64,000 nucleotides of DNA. Origin: Impatiens glandulifera. Taxonomy: Eukaryota > Streptophyta > Magnoliopsida > Ericales > Balsaminaceae. Positions 22,741 to 33,679 of the stretch are shown here, piece by piece. The notes under the pieces are model-generated. The model was not told where the DNA came from, did not search any database, and saw nothing but the letters and a program-made list of their open reading frames with translations. How positions within the stretch are numbered: the stretch's first letter is position 1; each line of letters starts with the position of its first letter. A program made the translations under genes and the position numbers. The stretch lies in contig NC_061869.1 of the NCBI RefSeq assembly GCF_907164915.1, positions 19,011,125-19,075,124 on the forward strand, written 5' to 3'.

Positions 22741-23946
22741 TGTTAGGATCGGGATCGCCCTTGGAGGACCGGAGTTCCATATTGTCAAGGATGAACGCTT
22801 ACAACAACACAATACACACACACTGGTTGGTGATAGTCCAGTTAGAGACTAAACCCGCTTCTTAACACTACACAAGCTGTCACAAACTCTTGAAACGGGT
22901 TCAACGGCGGAATTGTCTATTTCAACTTGAAGCAACACTCAAGGTTTGATTTGGATGATATTTATAAGTAGTCGGTTAGAGAGGAGAGATGGACCGGTTC
23001 GATTTGGAGTAAGTGATAGATTGGTTTAGAGTGAGTAAGCCGGAAATAAGGAAAATAACACAAGACAAGAATTTTATGGATGTTCGGAGCAAACTCTCCT
23101 ACGTCACCCCTTCTTCTCAGATGATGAGAAGAATTTTCACTAACTTGAATGTTACAACACTCACACAATGCCGAACGAGCCTTAATCACTACTCGTCGGT
23201 TACACCACTCACTATGATGTAATACAATAACTCAATATACATACACAACAATAATGCTTTCTAGAATTTCAACTACTGTTTAGAGTCGCGCGTGGGATTT
23301 CCTTTTTCTGTTCGATGTTCGATTCTTTTCTGTCACTGTGCCTTAATCACTACTCGTCTTCCTTTTATAGTGAAGAATATCCTAACGGTCATCTTTTTTT
23401 CTCTCCATTGAATTGGTCATCTGAAGCCACGCCGGTTCAGAGATGTTGCGTGCACGTTTAATCTTTTTGACACTTGGCAAACATGCGTGCACCGGTCAGG
23501 TTCTGATGACGTGAGCAGGTTGTATTTTGGACATGTGGCAAACATGCACCCACCGGCCGCCTGATTCAGATTTTGCTTGGGATCTTGGATAAGCATATCA
23601 TCATTGTTTTTATAGCATGCTTCTGATCCAGATCTTATCTTCTTGTATATTTTTGAGAAATCTTTATTTCGTCATGTTACGTCATCTTCTCGGTTTCATC
23701 ATTTTTCAAAGTTTCCCGTTGATCTTTTCGTAATATGAGCCGGCTGGATTGTAAAGTTATTGATGGCCGGTCCGGTTGGGATATTGAAACCGGTTCCTCT
23801 TGATCATGACTTGATCATTTGAAGCGGATTACTACGGTATGTGCTTCAGCCGGTCTGATGCGGCTTGATCTGTACATGCACATGGAAATTGAGATTAATT
23901 AAATTCTCTGGCTGGTTTAAAATTAACTTACTTAATTTTTCTAACA
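22741..23946 (-). repeat. 5' LTR (1206 bp) of the nested Copia-type element
   Basis: Bounded by TGTTAG...CTAACA, perfectly inverted 6-bp ends. A TATAAAAGG box lies on the minus strand near 23364-23372, a plausible promoter. It abuts the PBS on one side and the broken DUF1985 gene on the other. Only one LTR is present in the window. Confidence 0.75.
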
Positions 23947-24507
23947 AAAGGTGACCTTCCCCCATGGATATCGGAGGAAAGTTTCCTCGTCTTCCACCAT
24001 GTGGAGTATTTTTAGAAATACCACCCTCCTTGGGTCAAATGTAAATAGGTACTGGCAAATCAGGCATACCAACCCCATCTTGAATGCATCTTCCTTGTCT
24101 TTGCATTTCAAAAAAGTATTCTCCAACTCGCTCATTCACACACTATTTTTCCCTTTCAAATATTTCACCGAGAGAGGTGGACAACCTCGGAATTCTTCTT
24201 CATTCAACTCAGGAAAACTGTCGAAGTTTAGGCCTGTAACCAACGCATAGTCCTTCATACCAAATATAAGTTCATGCCCATTCACCATGAAACTTATCTC
24301 CTTGGGGTTTGATCTTACCCTCCTCATCAACATATGATGTACTATTGTTCCTGAGAACTGCAAGACTGGGTCTGTGAATAATGATCTGAACTGGGTAACC
24401 CTCTCCAAAAGATTCATTTCCTCGAACTTCTTAACAATCTTCTTCAGGCAGAGGGCATTTTTCCAAGAAATCCAACTAGGAAACTCAGTAACTGTGGTTT
24501 CTTCCAT
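23947..24507 (-). pseudogene. DUF1985 domain, N-terminal half of KI-MULE ULP gene
   Basis: MEETTVTEFPSWISW start at 24507. A DUF1985-like fold follows with ELIFGMKDYALVTGLNF, the typical signature. An in-frame TGA at 24138-24136 interrupts it, and it then continues to RYPWGKVTF where the LTR begins (23946). DUF1985 fused to Ulp1 is the standard layout of KI-MULE accessory proteins; the protease half is at 16063-17009. Confidence 0.8.
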
Positions 24508-24562
24508 CTATAAAAGGAACAACATAAAAAATGTAAGAACAAATACATAAACCATCGTAAAC

Positions 24563-24662
24563 CATAAGTACTTAGTGAATCGCTAGGTACTTAGCGAATC
24601 GCGATGTACTTAGTGAATCGTTAGGCACTTAGCGAATTGCGAGGTACTTAGCGAAACCCTAA
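24563..24662. repeat. KI-MULE dispersed motif, cluster 4 (5' of DUF1985 gene)
   Basis: Five units such as TACTTAGTGAATCGCTAGG, TACTTAGCGAATCGCGATG and GCACTTAGCGAATTGCGAGG, spaced about 20 bp, immediately upstream of the KI gene start. Bases 24663-25049 downstream have only repeated AAACCCTAAAAC and a duplicated TGATCGGCCTTGG patch. Confidence 0.85.
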
Positions 24663-25049
24663 TAGTGGAACCATTGAGAACATTAAACTGAACATAAGAC
24701 GAGTAAAAACCATAAACTAATAAACAAAAAACTAGAAACAGACAAGAAAAAACCCTAAAACTTAACATGCAAAAACCCTAAAACTTTACATGCAAAAACC
24801 AAAACTCATAAACAAAAAACTAAAAAATGATCGGCCTTGGCAGGGAGAAGAAAGAACCTGTTTAATAATGACGAACGAGAAGAAAGATCCGAGAAGACGG
24901 GCAGAAATGATCGGCCTTGGTAGGGAGCAGTTCAGTGAAGAGGGGTTAGAGAGACGAGTCGCGCGTAATAGAAGAAATGAAATGTTCAGATGCTGAAATG
25001 AACTTTTTTAAATATAAGGTATAGCGCGTGTGTGTACACGCGCCTCTTC

Positions 25050-25185
25050 GACTTCCTTAGCGAAACACGAGGTACTTAGAGAATCGCGAGATACTTAGTG
25101 AATCGCGAGATACTTAGCGAATCCCGGGATACTTAACGAATCACGAGGTACTTAGCGAATCGTGAGGTACTTTGTGAATCGTGAA
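25050..25185. repeat. KI-MULE dispersed motif, cluster 5
   Basis: Seven near-consecutive units of the form TACTTAGCGAATCGCGAG/A, the longest run in the element. It leads directly into the hairpin at 25207. Confidence 0.85.
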
Positions 25186-25206
25186 GTCATGCTTCAAGCA
25201 TTTGAT

Positions 25207-25319
25207 TGAGCTCCAGGTAAGAGAAGATGATTTGAATTCGATTTCGTTAGTCATTAAGCATATTTTGGTTAATAACGAACGAAATCGAATTCAAACAATC
25301 TTCTCTTACCTGGAGCTCG
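25207..25319. repeat. Foldback hairpin, ~45-bp arms
   Basis: The left arm starts GAGCTCCAGGTAAGAGAAGA and the right arm ends TCTTCTCTTACCTGGAGCTC. They are inverted repeats over about 45 bp including GAATTCGATTTCGTT, with a ~20-nt loop. Another motif unit follows immediately. Confidence 0.85.
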
Positions 25320-25374
25320 AAGTACTTAGCAAAACGGTAAGTACAAAAATTTTTATTGGTTTCATAGGTAATCT

Positions 25375-25724
25375 ATCTCGTTTGACAAAGTATCAACAAC
25401 AAACTCATGGTTTTGAAGAGAAGTTGTGTTAGCAAAATAAATCTTATAATTTTACATGGTAACATTTAGATTCTTCAGAAAAGGCCTTTAAAGAAGCCGT
25501 CAACGAGCTCCAGGTAAGAGAAAATGGCTTCAAAATTCAATTCATTAGCTTAATTACTAACGAAATAGATGTGAAACCATCTTCTCTTACATGGAGCTCA
25601 ATGACGGCTTCTTCAAAGGTCTTTTCTGAAGAATCTAAATGTTTCCATTAATGTAAAAAGAGAATGTTTGTTTTGCTAACACAACTTCTCTTCAAAACCA
25701 TGAGTGATGTAGATACCTTGTCAA
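25375..25724. repeat. Second foldback hairpin, ~150-bp arms, sharing the first hairpin's stem sequence
   Basis: The left arm (AAACTCATGGTTTTGAAGAG ... GAGCTCCAGGTAAGAGAA) pairs with the right arm (CTTCTCTTACATGGAGCTC ... CTCTTCAAAACCATGAG) with a few mismatches. The inner stem repeats the GAGCTCCAGGTAAGAG sequence of the first hairpin. Confidence 0.85.
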
Positions 25725-25762
25725 ATAAAGCTCATGATTAACTATAAATAACAAAAAATATT

Positions 25763-25862
25763 GGCACTTAACGAAATGCGAAGTACTTAGCGAAACGGTA
25801 AGCACTTAGCGAAACGGTAAGTCCTTAGCAAAACGGTAAGTCCTTAGCAAATCTTCCCTGAA
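25763..25862. repeat. KI-MULE dispersed motif, cluster 6
   Basis: Five units: CACTTAACGAAATGCGAAG, TACTTAGCGAAACGGTAAG, CACTTAGCGAAACGGTAAG, TCCTTAGCAAAACGGTAAG and a degenerate last copy. Confidence 0.85.
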
Positions 25863-26169
25863 ACGGAACCCATATGATCCGAGATTATCTGCAAATATTA
25901 TCATCGACATATATGAACCAATATGAACCAAATAAGAACAGGTTAAATCGAAGGGTTTGAAATGAAGATAATGGAAATATGAACATAAATCGAATTAGGT
26001 TAAGGTTTGAAATGAACATCTTCTTCGACTTTCAAATTCTTAGAATCCTTCACATGCATGCAAAATAGGTTTAGGGTTAGGGTTTATGAAGATCGTATAA
26101 ATAAAAACATAAATCGATTTAGGTTAGGGTTTGAAATAAAGATCATGTAAATAAGAACATAAATTTGTA

Positions 26170-26429
26170 TATGTATGAAGTGGACCGCCGCCCCGTCGCC
26201 TCCGTCACCGTAGCCGCCGCCGTCAAAGAGAGAACAAGAGAAGAGAGAGAAAGGAAATGGAAAAATTAGAGTATTTATACTAAACCCTAAGCCACTTCGC
26301 GAAACGCTAAGTTCCTTAGCGTTTCTCGATAATGAAAATTTCGTCAAAAAAAAAAACCACGCAATTAAAATTATGGGTGACCATCAGGTCAAATAACCCC
26401 ATCTTTGTGGTCATTTAGTCAAATTTCCC
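26170..26429. repeat. Right terminal inverted repeat of the MULE
   Basis: Ends ...GGTCATTTAGTCAAATTTCC, the inverse of the left end. It contains GCCGCCGCCGTC matching the left CGGCGGCGATCGACGGCG, and two motif units near 26295-26330 (CACTTCGCGAAACGCTAAG and an inverted one). Confidence 0.8.
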
Positions 26430-27552
26430 TTATTATTTAGAAAATACAAATTATATAGAAATAAAAGATGAGAGACAACATGCAATATTGTGAGAAGTAT
26501 TTATTATTTATCTCCATAACATAATAATTTATCTTAAAACACCACCTAATTAAAATATCTTAAATAAAAGTGAGAGTGGGTTAGTTTCATGCTAACTTCT
26601 TACAAAAATATTATTATATTATTTGACATATTAAGATAGTTTTAAAAAATTGTCAATTTATTTTAAAGAAATAAAAGAATCGTTTGAAAACAACGCCAAA
26701 TAATGACATTAAAAATAAAACATTACTAAATAAGTTATCGAACTCTTAGTTCTCGAAAAAACGATTAACTCCCGACCGACTCTATTTTCTTTTCAAATCG
26801 GATCTTAGAAAGCTTTATAATAATAACATTACGAATAATACACAATGGACGACTGCGATCATTGAAAGTTCGACGATTTTTCTTCTACCATATAATACAT
26901 TAAAAAATAATTGGGATAATAACTCAATTATGTAGGTCTGTTATCATATCAGTCGCATCCATCCAAATTTCCTAACAACTACTTAAAGGTTCGGGTATCA
27001 CCTAATTAATCACAGTAATACTTCTGATATTAGACACTCCTCGACAATTCAAAAGTAATTGAATTGCATATTCAATTTACTCGTGACACATACGACAACG
27101 ACTAAGCATAGTATATTTTTTTCATGCACATATCATCCGTAAAAATTCTAATGTGAATAACGTTTCATCTAAATAACGAGATCTTAACTTCATACGAATG
27201 GTACCAGTCTTTTCAATTAATATATCTCCATCCAAATTATGAGGCACAAACACTTGTCATGGAGAATTGAGCGGTGTAATGGGATAGTGAGACCCATATG
27301 TCAAAATATACGCAACCTGATCATATGTGGACATGTACTATGTAATGAATGAATGTATTTTCTCTATTTAGAGGAACAAACGCCAAAACTACGCCAAAAC
27401 TATCAGACATCACAAACACAACAAAAACAAAACCATATAAATAATTGAGATACGATATAAATGATTGAATCTAGTAGTGTTATCAAAAGTTGAGGGAACA
27501 ACTATTTGAAGTTGCTTCTTAAAACTTAGAAGTTCATGATGATCACAACTAC
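26430..27552. other. Intergenic; possible very old LINE remnant on minus near 27000-27250
   Basis: AT-rich. Minus-strand translation of about 27250-27000 shows a run suggestive of a zf-RVT domain (RCRMCHE ... LLLNC) interrupted by stops. Nothing else recognisable. Confidence 0.3.
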
Positions 27553-27850
27553 CAGGGCCGGCCCTAGGGTAAGCCCGGCAAGCCCTCGGGCTAGGGCAGT
27601 TCACTCCCTAGGGCAGCTCATTTATTAAAAATAGTAAGGTTTTAATTAAATATATTGTAATTTTGAATATAAGATATTGTAGTCTATTGATTCTATATAA
27701 AAACTTAAAATTTTTATTTGATTATGAGTTCAAACCTCACTAAAAATAATTTTTTATTAAATTTATTAACTCGACCTAGAGCAACAAAAAATATCGAGCT
27801 TTTTTCTAACGGGGACGACTGGGGCAACCCAATACTCGGGGCCGGCTCTG
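27553..27850. mobile_element. hAT-type MITE (298 bp)
   Basis: Terminal inverted repeats CAGGGCCGGCCC and, at the other end, GGGCCGGCTCTG, flanked by an exact 8-bp duplication ACAACTAC (27545-27552, 27851-27858). No coding capacity. Confidence 0.92.
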
Positions 27851-27858
27851 ACAACTAC

Positions 27859-29333
27859 CAAAGTATACATTAAAAAACACTCTCAAGGTGTGATGGGGAG
27901 ATAACACCTAGCCAGGCCGAGTTTGGCAAGATATCATAAAATATGTTAAATATTAAATTGCTCAAACTATTAAAACTCCATAAACACTGGACAATCTAGG
28001 TTCGAACATCCTTTCATAATTTAATATTCCAAACGTTTATTCAACTTGTCTCTCATTTTGATATACACAAAAATCAAATTGAAATAATTAGAAACAACTT
28101 TTTAAAAATGGTTGATAAAACAATAAATCAGATTAGTGCTCAATATTGTTTATCAAATTAATAAAATCATATAAAGTATGTTTTTTATAAATACAAAAGA
28201 AAAACTTGTAAAAAGAGAAAGTAAAAGCATTAAAAAGATGGAGTCATTTTATGTTAGAGAAATCTCAATAAATTTATTCTTCAAAAGACCATTTATTGTA
28301 TTTATTTATTTTCATCACTCATCATTATTATAAAATCACAAGATATTTTTAATCAATCATTTAATGCATCTTATCATCAATAAATAAATAAATATATATC
28401 ATAATATACCAACCAACTATTTCCTAGATAAATTATATATAATATAATAAAATTTATAATCATATTTTGTTTAATATTTTTAATTAAATAAAATATCATA
28501 CAAACGTTTTTTTAAAACTATATATTTAATATTATTTGTAATAATTAAAAATAATTCTTATTTTATTTATCATAAATAATTTATAAATATTAAATAATAC
28601 TTATAACATTTCATTAATGAATTCAAACTAATTATCATTTTATATTTCAATTTATTATTTTATTTTATGTCTCGTCCAGCCTTGAAATTTTTAGTCAATT
28701 ATAATCAACAAATCTATATTTATATATATAATGATGTTTAATTTTTAAAGTGTCCGGATGGCAGGTCAAAAGTTGTGGTTAATTTGGATATATGTGAAAG
28801 TAAATGGATATTTGGTTCGGATTATGGGTTGACCCGCCCATAAAATTTTCGCCGTAGTATTTTTTCACGGTTTTCTATATTATTACTCATGCTAGTTAAT
28901 TATAACATTGATATTTATAGTAAAACATTTATGACTTCTAATGCTATAGAAGTTAATTAATATTACTATTTATTTATAAATTGTTTAACCACGATAAGTA
29001 ATTGTCGTAGAACCAGGACATTCTATTAAGAAAGCATATACTCAAATAATATTTAAATGTACAATTTCTCTACTTGTAATTAAATTATAAAAATCAGGAC
29101 AAAAAAAAGTAATTAAACTTTAGTCAAATGAGAAATTAGGTTATGAACTTGAGCAATTTGGTTTTGAGTTCACAATTATTATTATATATATATGCATACA
29201 CAATTTAAAATAAAGAATCAAAGAACATGTAATTTTTCATTAATCTTTGAATAAATCAAATAAAAATCTTGGTCTAGCTAGAAATATATATGCACATGCA
29301 ATAACCGGTTGGATTAATTGAAATTACGGGTAG
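27859..29333. other. AT-rich intergenic sequence
   Basis: No gene, no clear repeat structure beyond simple A/T runs. The downstream end lies beside the MGNC gene's stop codon. Confidence 0.6.
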
Positions 29334-29708
29334 CTAATCGACCTCTTGAATACTGTCAAGGCTAGGCCTCCAAGTAGCATTCTTAATATTATTTAGTCCA
29401 TCTTCTAATTTGTTTCCTCCCAGCGCCACCTTCAACGCATTCGTCAAACCACGATCACCACCGACCATTAACTCTTCCAGCTCTCTTTTCGTAATCTTGA
29501 TCTTCACCTGCACTGCGGACGTCTTCTTGATTGATAATGAATTTGAAGAATTATTATAATCCAAAAGCATCTTCTGTCTTTCCATTTGGAGCTTCAACAA
29601 TAGTTTCTCTTCGTCATCCATGCTTAAATCAGTCCTCGTCGGTGGTGACTCCCATTCGTCGTCGGTCCAATGGGGCGCAACCGATCCTTTTCTTACGCAA
29701 TTCCCCAT
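29334..29708 (-). CDS. Small plant-specific MGNC protein (124 aa), putative N-myristoylated
   Basis: A single uninterrupted frame starting MGNCVRKGS. Gly2 followed by Cys4 is a typical N-myristoylation/palmitoylation signal, so the protein is probably membrane-anchored on the cytosolic side (inferred). It has an acidic Trp-rich patch (WTDDEWESPP), a charged helix 33-50, a conserved-looking VKIKITKRELEELM block at about 68-81, and a C-terminal WRPSLDSIQEV segment. I have seen this combination (MGNC start, KIKI-x-K-ELEELL, WRPxLxSIPEV end) in unnamed small plant proteins of unknown function. A TATA box sits about 110 bp upstream. No introns. It is the only single-copy host gene in the window. 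Confidence 0.85.
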   Translation of the reverse strand: MGNCVRKGSVAPHWTDDEWESPPTRTDLSMDDEEKLLLKLQMERQKMLLDYNNSSNSLSIKKTSAVQVKIKITKRELEELMVGGDRGLTNALKVALGGNKLEDGLNNIKNATWRPSLDSIQEVD

Positions 29709-29818
29709 AATATATATGCTTGAGTTAATTAGCTAATATTATAATTGTTAATCTTAATGTATGGATGGTTTCTTTCTTTCAAATATATGTTGATTGTTAA
29801 GAATAAACCGCAAAACAG

Positions 29819-29826
29819 TATTTATA
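29819..29826 (-). promoter_or_regulatory. TATA box of the MGNC gene
   Basis: CTATAAATA on the minus strand, about 111 bp upstream of the ATG at 29708, giving a leader of roughly 80 nt. Confidence 0.6.
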
Positions 29827-30796
29827 GACCCAAAATCATGTTTAAGATATATATTATATATATATAGTAGGAGTTGGTCTAGTCAGTACTAGAAAAAGTC
29901 ATATAAGTATTATAGTAGCCAATGTGGACCACTTAATTAGTAAGACAGATATTGAGACATGATGTAATTATGTCTAAGAAAATGTCAATTTTATGCGTCA
30001 AGTTTAGACAAGTTGTCAAATTTATATATTAATTATCAAAATTCTATTTATATCTATTAACTTGTTAAGAGGTGTCAATTTTATTCAAATTAACAGAAAT
30101 ATGTAACAGACGTTAAAATTTTACCATCGTCTCCCCCATCCAACTTTTACGGTAGTCTCTCAAATCACCCTGATTCCTTTATCGTCGTTTTACACAGGTC
30201 TACTCGGCTTCCACCTCTTGGGAGCTTATTTAGGTCACTTCCAATGACTGATCTGAAACTATTTTTACCGTAAAACAAATTATATTTCAATGATCAGAAC
30301 ATGTCTTTGAATTTGTTCATCCTCGACTGTCCAATCATACATCTTCCTACCGCATATCGCCTCCCCTTTCACCAATACGCCATCCTCCCAAAATAAATCC
30401 AGAGTGAAGACATTCCCTCCGTGACTCTATGAGAAAAGGCAAAAGTTGGGACCCTCTCGTTCATTATAAGTTAAGCAATTCGGTAGTCCAACAAGTGTCG
30501 CTCCAATTCAATCAAATTTAAGAAAGTTCATTAACCGACAATGTTTTTTTCCCAATCGGTTGAAGGAGGATTCGAAAACAAAGATTTTGGGTTACGCTGG
30601 GAGGCTTCTGTCACAGCGACAAAGGTTTAGGGTTTTACTGGAAAAGAAATCGGTCACAACGATAATGGTTTAATGTTCGGCTGAAACATAATTGGGAAAG
30701 AACTAGACTAGTTGGCTATGAGAGATACAAATTTAGAAATGAAAAGAAAAAAATCAAAAGAAAGAAGGAATGAAGTTACAAGGGTTAAGAGCTTGA

Positions 30797-32286
30797 CAGG
30801 CCCAGACCTACTGTGTAATAAGTGAGGCAATTGCCTCAGGCCCAAATATTTTTGGACACCAAAATCTTAAAAAAAATTATAATGATATGTTCATGGGCTT
30901 ATTTTTAAAAAGCCCATCAATAATAATTGATAACATATCAATGATAAGCCCTAACTTAATTTGTATCCAAAAAAATAAAAATAAAAAACACTATCTTACT
31001 TGGAGAAAAGAATCGCACGATTCCCATTTATCAACAAAATCAAGGAAAAAGAAAAAAAAATAAGAAAAGCATTCTGGAAAAAGAAAAGGAAACACTTCCC
31101 CCAAATCCCAAGCCCGTCGTCGATCCTCCAGCTTGCTAGAATCGAAGTAGAAAAATCGATCGTCTCCTTTCCCGAGCTCTTGGGCCTTTTTCGTTCGTTC
31201 CAGTCTTGTTTCTCGGCACTGCGCCACTGCCCACTAGAGTTCTTCCTCCGATTTCGGTGAGATTTTGGTTCGATTTACTTGATTATTTTTGGTTGTTGAG
31301 GATTTGTCTAGTGGAATGGTGAATTCACAATTTGTATCTTGCATTATTGCATAGCAGAAGTGCAACATTGTGGTTAATCATATATTCATAGAATGCTGGT
31401 TAATCTATAAATTTTTAATGCAGATTAACATTTAAAGTTTTATCAAGCATTCCTCCTATAAGAAAATAATTGTCTGAGGCAGAAAAAAGAAAAAAAAAAA
31501 CAAAAGGAATATGCTTTAATTATATCTTATTTATAATTGATCAAGCTCTTTCTTCACTTCAAACTCGGTTTGAGCAATTTCAAAAGTACGAAGAAACCTT
31601 TGGGTTTTTATTTAGTTTGGAGAAGTTGAAGTCTATTGATGATGATGGTCTCTTGAGCTCATGTGTCAATCTTCAAAATTCTTTAACACATGATGGGCAC
31701 TCCGATGTTGATGGATCAGATTTATTTCTAGAACTAAAGTTGTTAAAACATTCATTACCTGGAGAAGCAAAAAGAGTGATTGATGTGCTGAATTATTTGA
31801 AAACAATGGATGGTTGTTATGCAAATTCCTATATCGCATATCGAGTTTTGCTGACTATACCAGTTAATGTTGTATCTGTGGAAAAGAGTTTTTCTAAATT
31901 GAAGTTGATTAAACTTAACTTCGATCAACTATGTCGCAAGAAAGACTAAATGGGTTAGTTATGTTATATATCGAGAAAAAAATTATTGAGAAAGTTGATT
32001 ATGCAAACTTGATCAATACTTTCGATTCAAAAAATGCGAAACGAGTAATATTCAAGTGACTATGTACTAACTAGTTCGGAACATGAATTTTATATTTTGT
32101 TTGGATCTTGTTTGTTTTTTTAGTATATACATATGACATATTGTTTTGATGATATTTTATTTCTAGAATTCATGTTATTAATACTATTATATTTAAATCG
32201 ATAAAAAATATGTGTATGAATATTAAGTTTTGAGGGCACCAAGTTTTGTGCTCGCCTCAGGCTTTGAAATCTTAGGTCCGGCACTG
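30797..32286 (+). mobile_element. Degenerate hAT element with transposase remnant
   Basis: Ends CAGGCCCAGACCTA and, inverted, CAGTGCCGGACCTA. The flanks GAGCTTGA / GAGGTTGG match at 6 of 8. It contains the C-terminal part of a hAT transposase. Most of the transposase gene is missing, so it is an internally deleted copy. Its right end (from 31978) is duplicated at 60916-61225. Confidence 0.65.
31470..32059 (+). pseudogene. hAT transposase C-terminal fragment (dimerisation domain)
   Basis: Resembles TTF-type/hAT dimerisation proteins: LLTIPVNVVSVEKSFSKLKLIK is the hallmark 'A/S-ERSFS-LK' block. The first frame ends at 31949. A one-base shift near 31925 continues it as MSQERLNGLVMLYIEKKIIE to a stop at 32057. 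N-terminal zinc finger and catalytic regions are absent. Confidence 0.8.
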
Positions 32287-32373
32287 GAGGTTGGGATATA
32301 AAAATGATTAATGTTTGTTTACGTCTTGTTTGAATAATGAATTGTTAAAAGAATAAAAAATTAAAAAAAGAAT

Positions 32374-33679
32374 GGGAAGAATGTCAATTTTGTTTACAAA
32401 GTTGGAGCGAGGTGTCAATTTTGTTTATGAAGTTGCAAAATTCTATTTTTGTATATAAAGTTGTCAAAATGTTTTAAAAATAAATAAAACAACGGCAACC
32501 ATTTAACATGGTTAAATGGTTAATTTGTACCCATGTGGCATACACGTGGCATCCACGTATTTATTTTATATTTTTTTTTTTGTTTAAAACAAACCTCGGT
32601 AAATAAATCAATAAAATTACCCTCTTTTTTTACAAACCTAATTACCAGCCTCCATCATCAATCTCTTCATCAGCCCCCGTCGCCGCCCTCTTCACCAGTC
32701 GTGGCCGTCGCCGCCCTCTTCACAGCTTTAGACACTAACCCTACTCAAGTTCATCAATTGACATTGAATCACTTATGTTAGAAGAAAGAACAATAACCAT
32801 CTAGTTGAAATCATTGCAATTCTCTCAATAGTTCTTCGAAAGATCCTTCAAATAGAGTTTGAAAATCAGAAACTTTTCATTTTACGCTTTAGACACTAAC
32901 CCAATTCAAGTTCAATAACTGGCATTGAATCACTTATGTTAGAATTAGGAACACTCATGAAGGATCAATAACCATACAGTTGAAATCATTGTAATTTTCT
33001 CAATAATTCTTCAAAAGACCCTTAAAATAAAGTTTGAAGAATCACTTTAATCACTAACCCTATTCAAGTTCATCAACTGAATTTGAATCATTTATGTTAG
33101 AAAAAGGAACCCTAATGAAGATAAAAACGAAGAGAGAGTACAAGAAATAAGAAACCCTAAAAACCCAAAATAAAAACATAAGAGACAGGAGAGAAAGGAA
33201 GTTATTTGTGAGCTCGAGCTTCGATGTCGGAGTTCTTTTGAGAGAGAGGATCGCGAGGGCCGATTATCTTCTTGGCAATTGGCGACGACCACTGCTGGTG
33301 AAGAGGGCGGCGATGACCACGATGGGTGAAGAGGGCGGCGACGGCGGGCTGATGAAGAGATTGATGATGGCGACTGCTAGTGAAATGATGGAGGTAATTA
33401 GGTTTATAAAAAAAAATAAAAAATAAATTAATAATAATTTTATTGATTTATTTACTGAGGTTTGTTTTAAACAAAAAAAATAAATATATATATAAAATAA
33501 ATACGTGGATGCCACGTGTATGTCACATGCATACAAATTAACCCCGTTAAATAGTTGCCGTTATTTTATTTATTTTTGAAACATTTTGACAACTTTATAT
33601 ACAAAAATAGAATTTTGCGACTTCATAAATAAAATTGACACCTCGCTCCAACTTTGTAAACAAAATTAACATTCATCCC
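32374..33679. mobile_element. Non-autonomous MULE-like element with ~350-bp terminal inverted repeats
   Basis: Begins GGGAAGAATGTCAATTTTG and ends CAAAATTAACATTCATCCC. Arms run about 32374-32720 and 33310-33679 and include mirrored GC-rich GCCGCCCTCTTCACC / GGTGAAGAGGGCGGC segments. Flanking duplication AAAAAAGAAT (32364-32373, 33680-33689); block B copy 2 has the single site at 61302-61311. The core 32735-33090 has three ~165-bp direct repeats each containing CACTAACCC...CAAGTTCA and GAATCACTTATGTTAGAA. The open stretches in the arms are mirror images of each other and not genes. Confidence 0.85.

Larger units (their letters stand above)
17010..23946 (-). mobile_element. 3'-truncated Ty1/copia-type retroelement with two extra ORFs, nested in the MULE
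   Basis: Reads right to left: 5' LTR (23946-22741), PBS, gag, a gap where integrase should be, RT-RNase H, then two paralogous extra ORFs. No second LTR was found before the MULE sequence resumes near 17010. The element splits the KI gene: DUF1985 ends exactly at the LTR edge (23947) and the Ulp1 part restarts at about 17009. No target duplication could be confirmed because the 3' end is missing. Confidence 0.75.
11634..26429. mobile_element. KI-type Mutator-like element (KAONASHI-like MULE), 14.8 kb with nested retroelement
   Basis: Long terminal inverted repeats: the left end GAAATTTTCCGAAATGACC pairs with GAAATTTGACTAAATGACC read inward from the right end. Both continue through a TTTGACC-GGATGGTC-CCCAT block and on to GC-rich CGGCGGCGG segments about 260 bp in. 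Flanks: TTATTATTG (11625-11633) and TTATTATTT (26430-26438), matching a 9-bp MULE duplication at 8 of 9 positions. The unoccupied copy at 59583-59591 reads TTATTATTG. Contents: MuDR-type transposase on +; DUF1985 and Ulp1-like protease on -. Mutator elements carrying a ULP gene are known as KI-MULEs. Stops in all genes make this copy non-autonomous. Confidence 0.85.

Noticed and set aside
26066..26086. Interstitial telomere repeat (TTTAGGGTTAGGGTTTA)
   Set aside because: Only two to three units, consistent with a telo-box-like promoter word or chance.
30991..31260. Opposed open frames inside the hAT element
   Set aside because: Low-complexity Lys/Phe runs; probably untranslated leader of the lost transposase gene.
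32533..33536. Ser/Pro/Val-rich frames in the 1.3-kb element
   Set aside because: The frames in the two arms are mirror images created by the inverted repeat, with no conserved protein signature.
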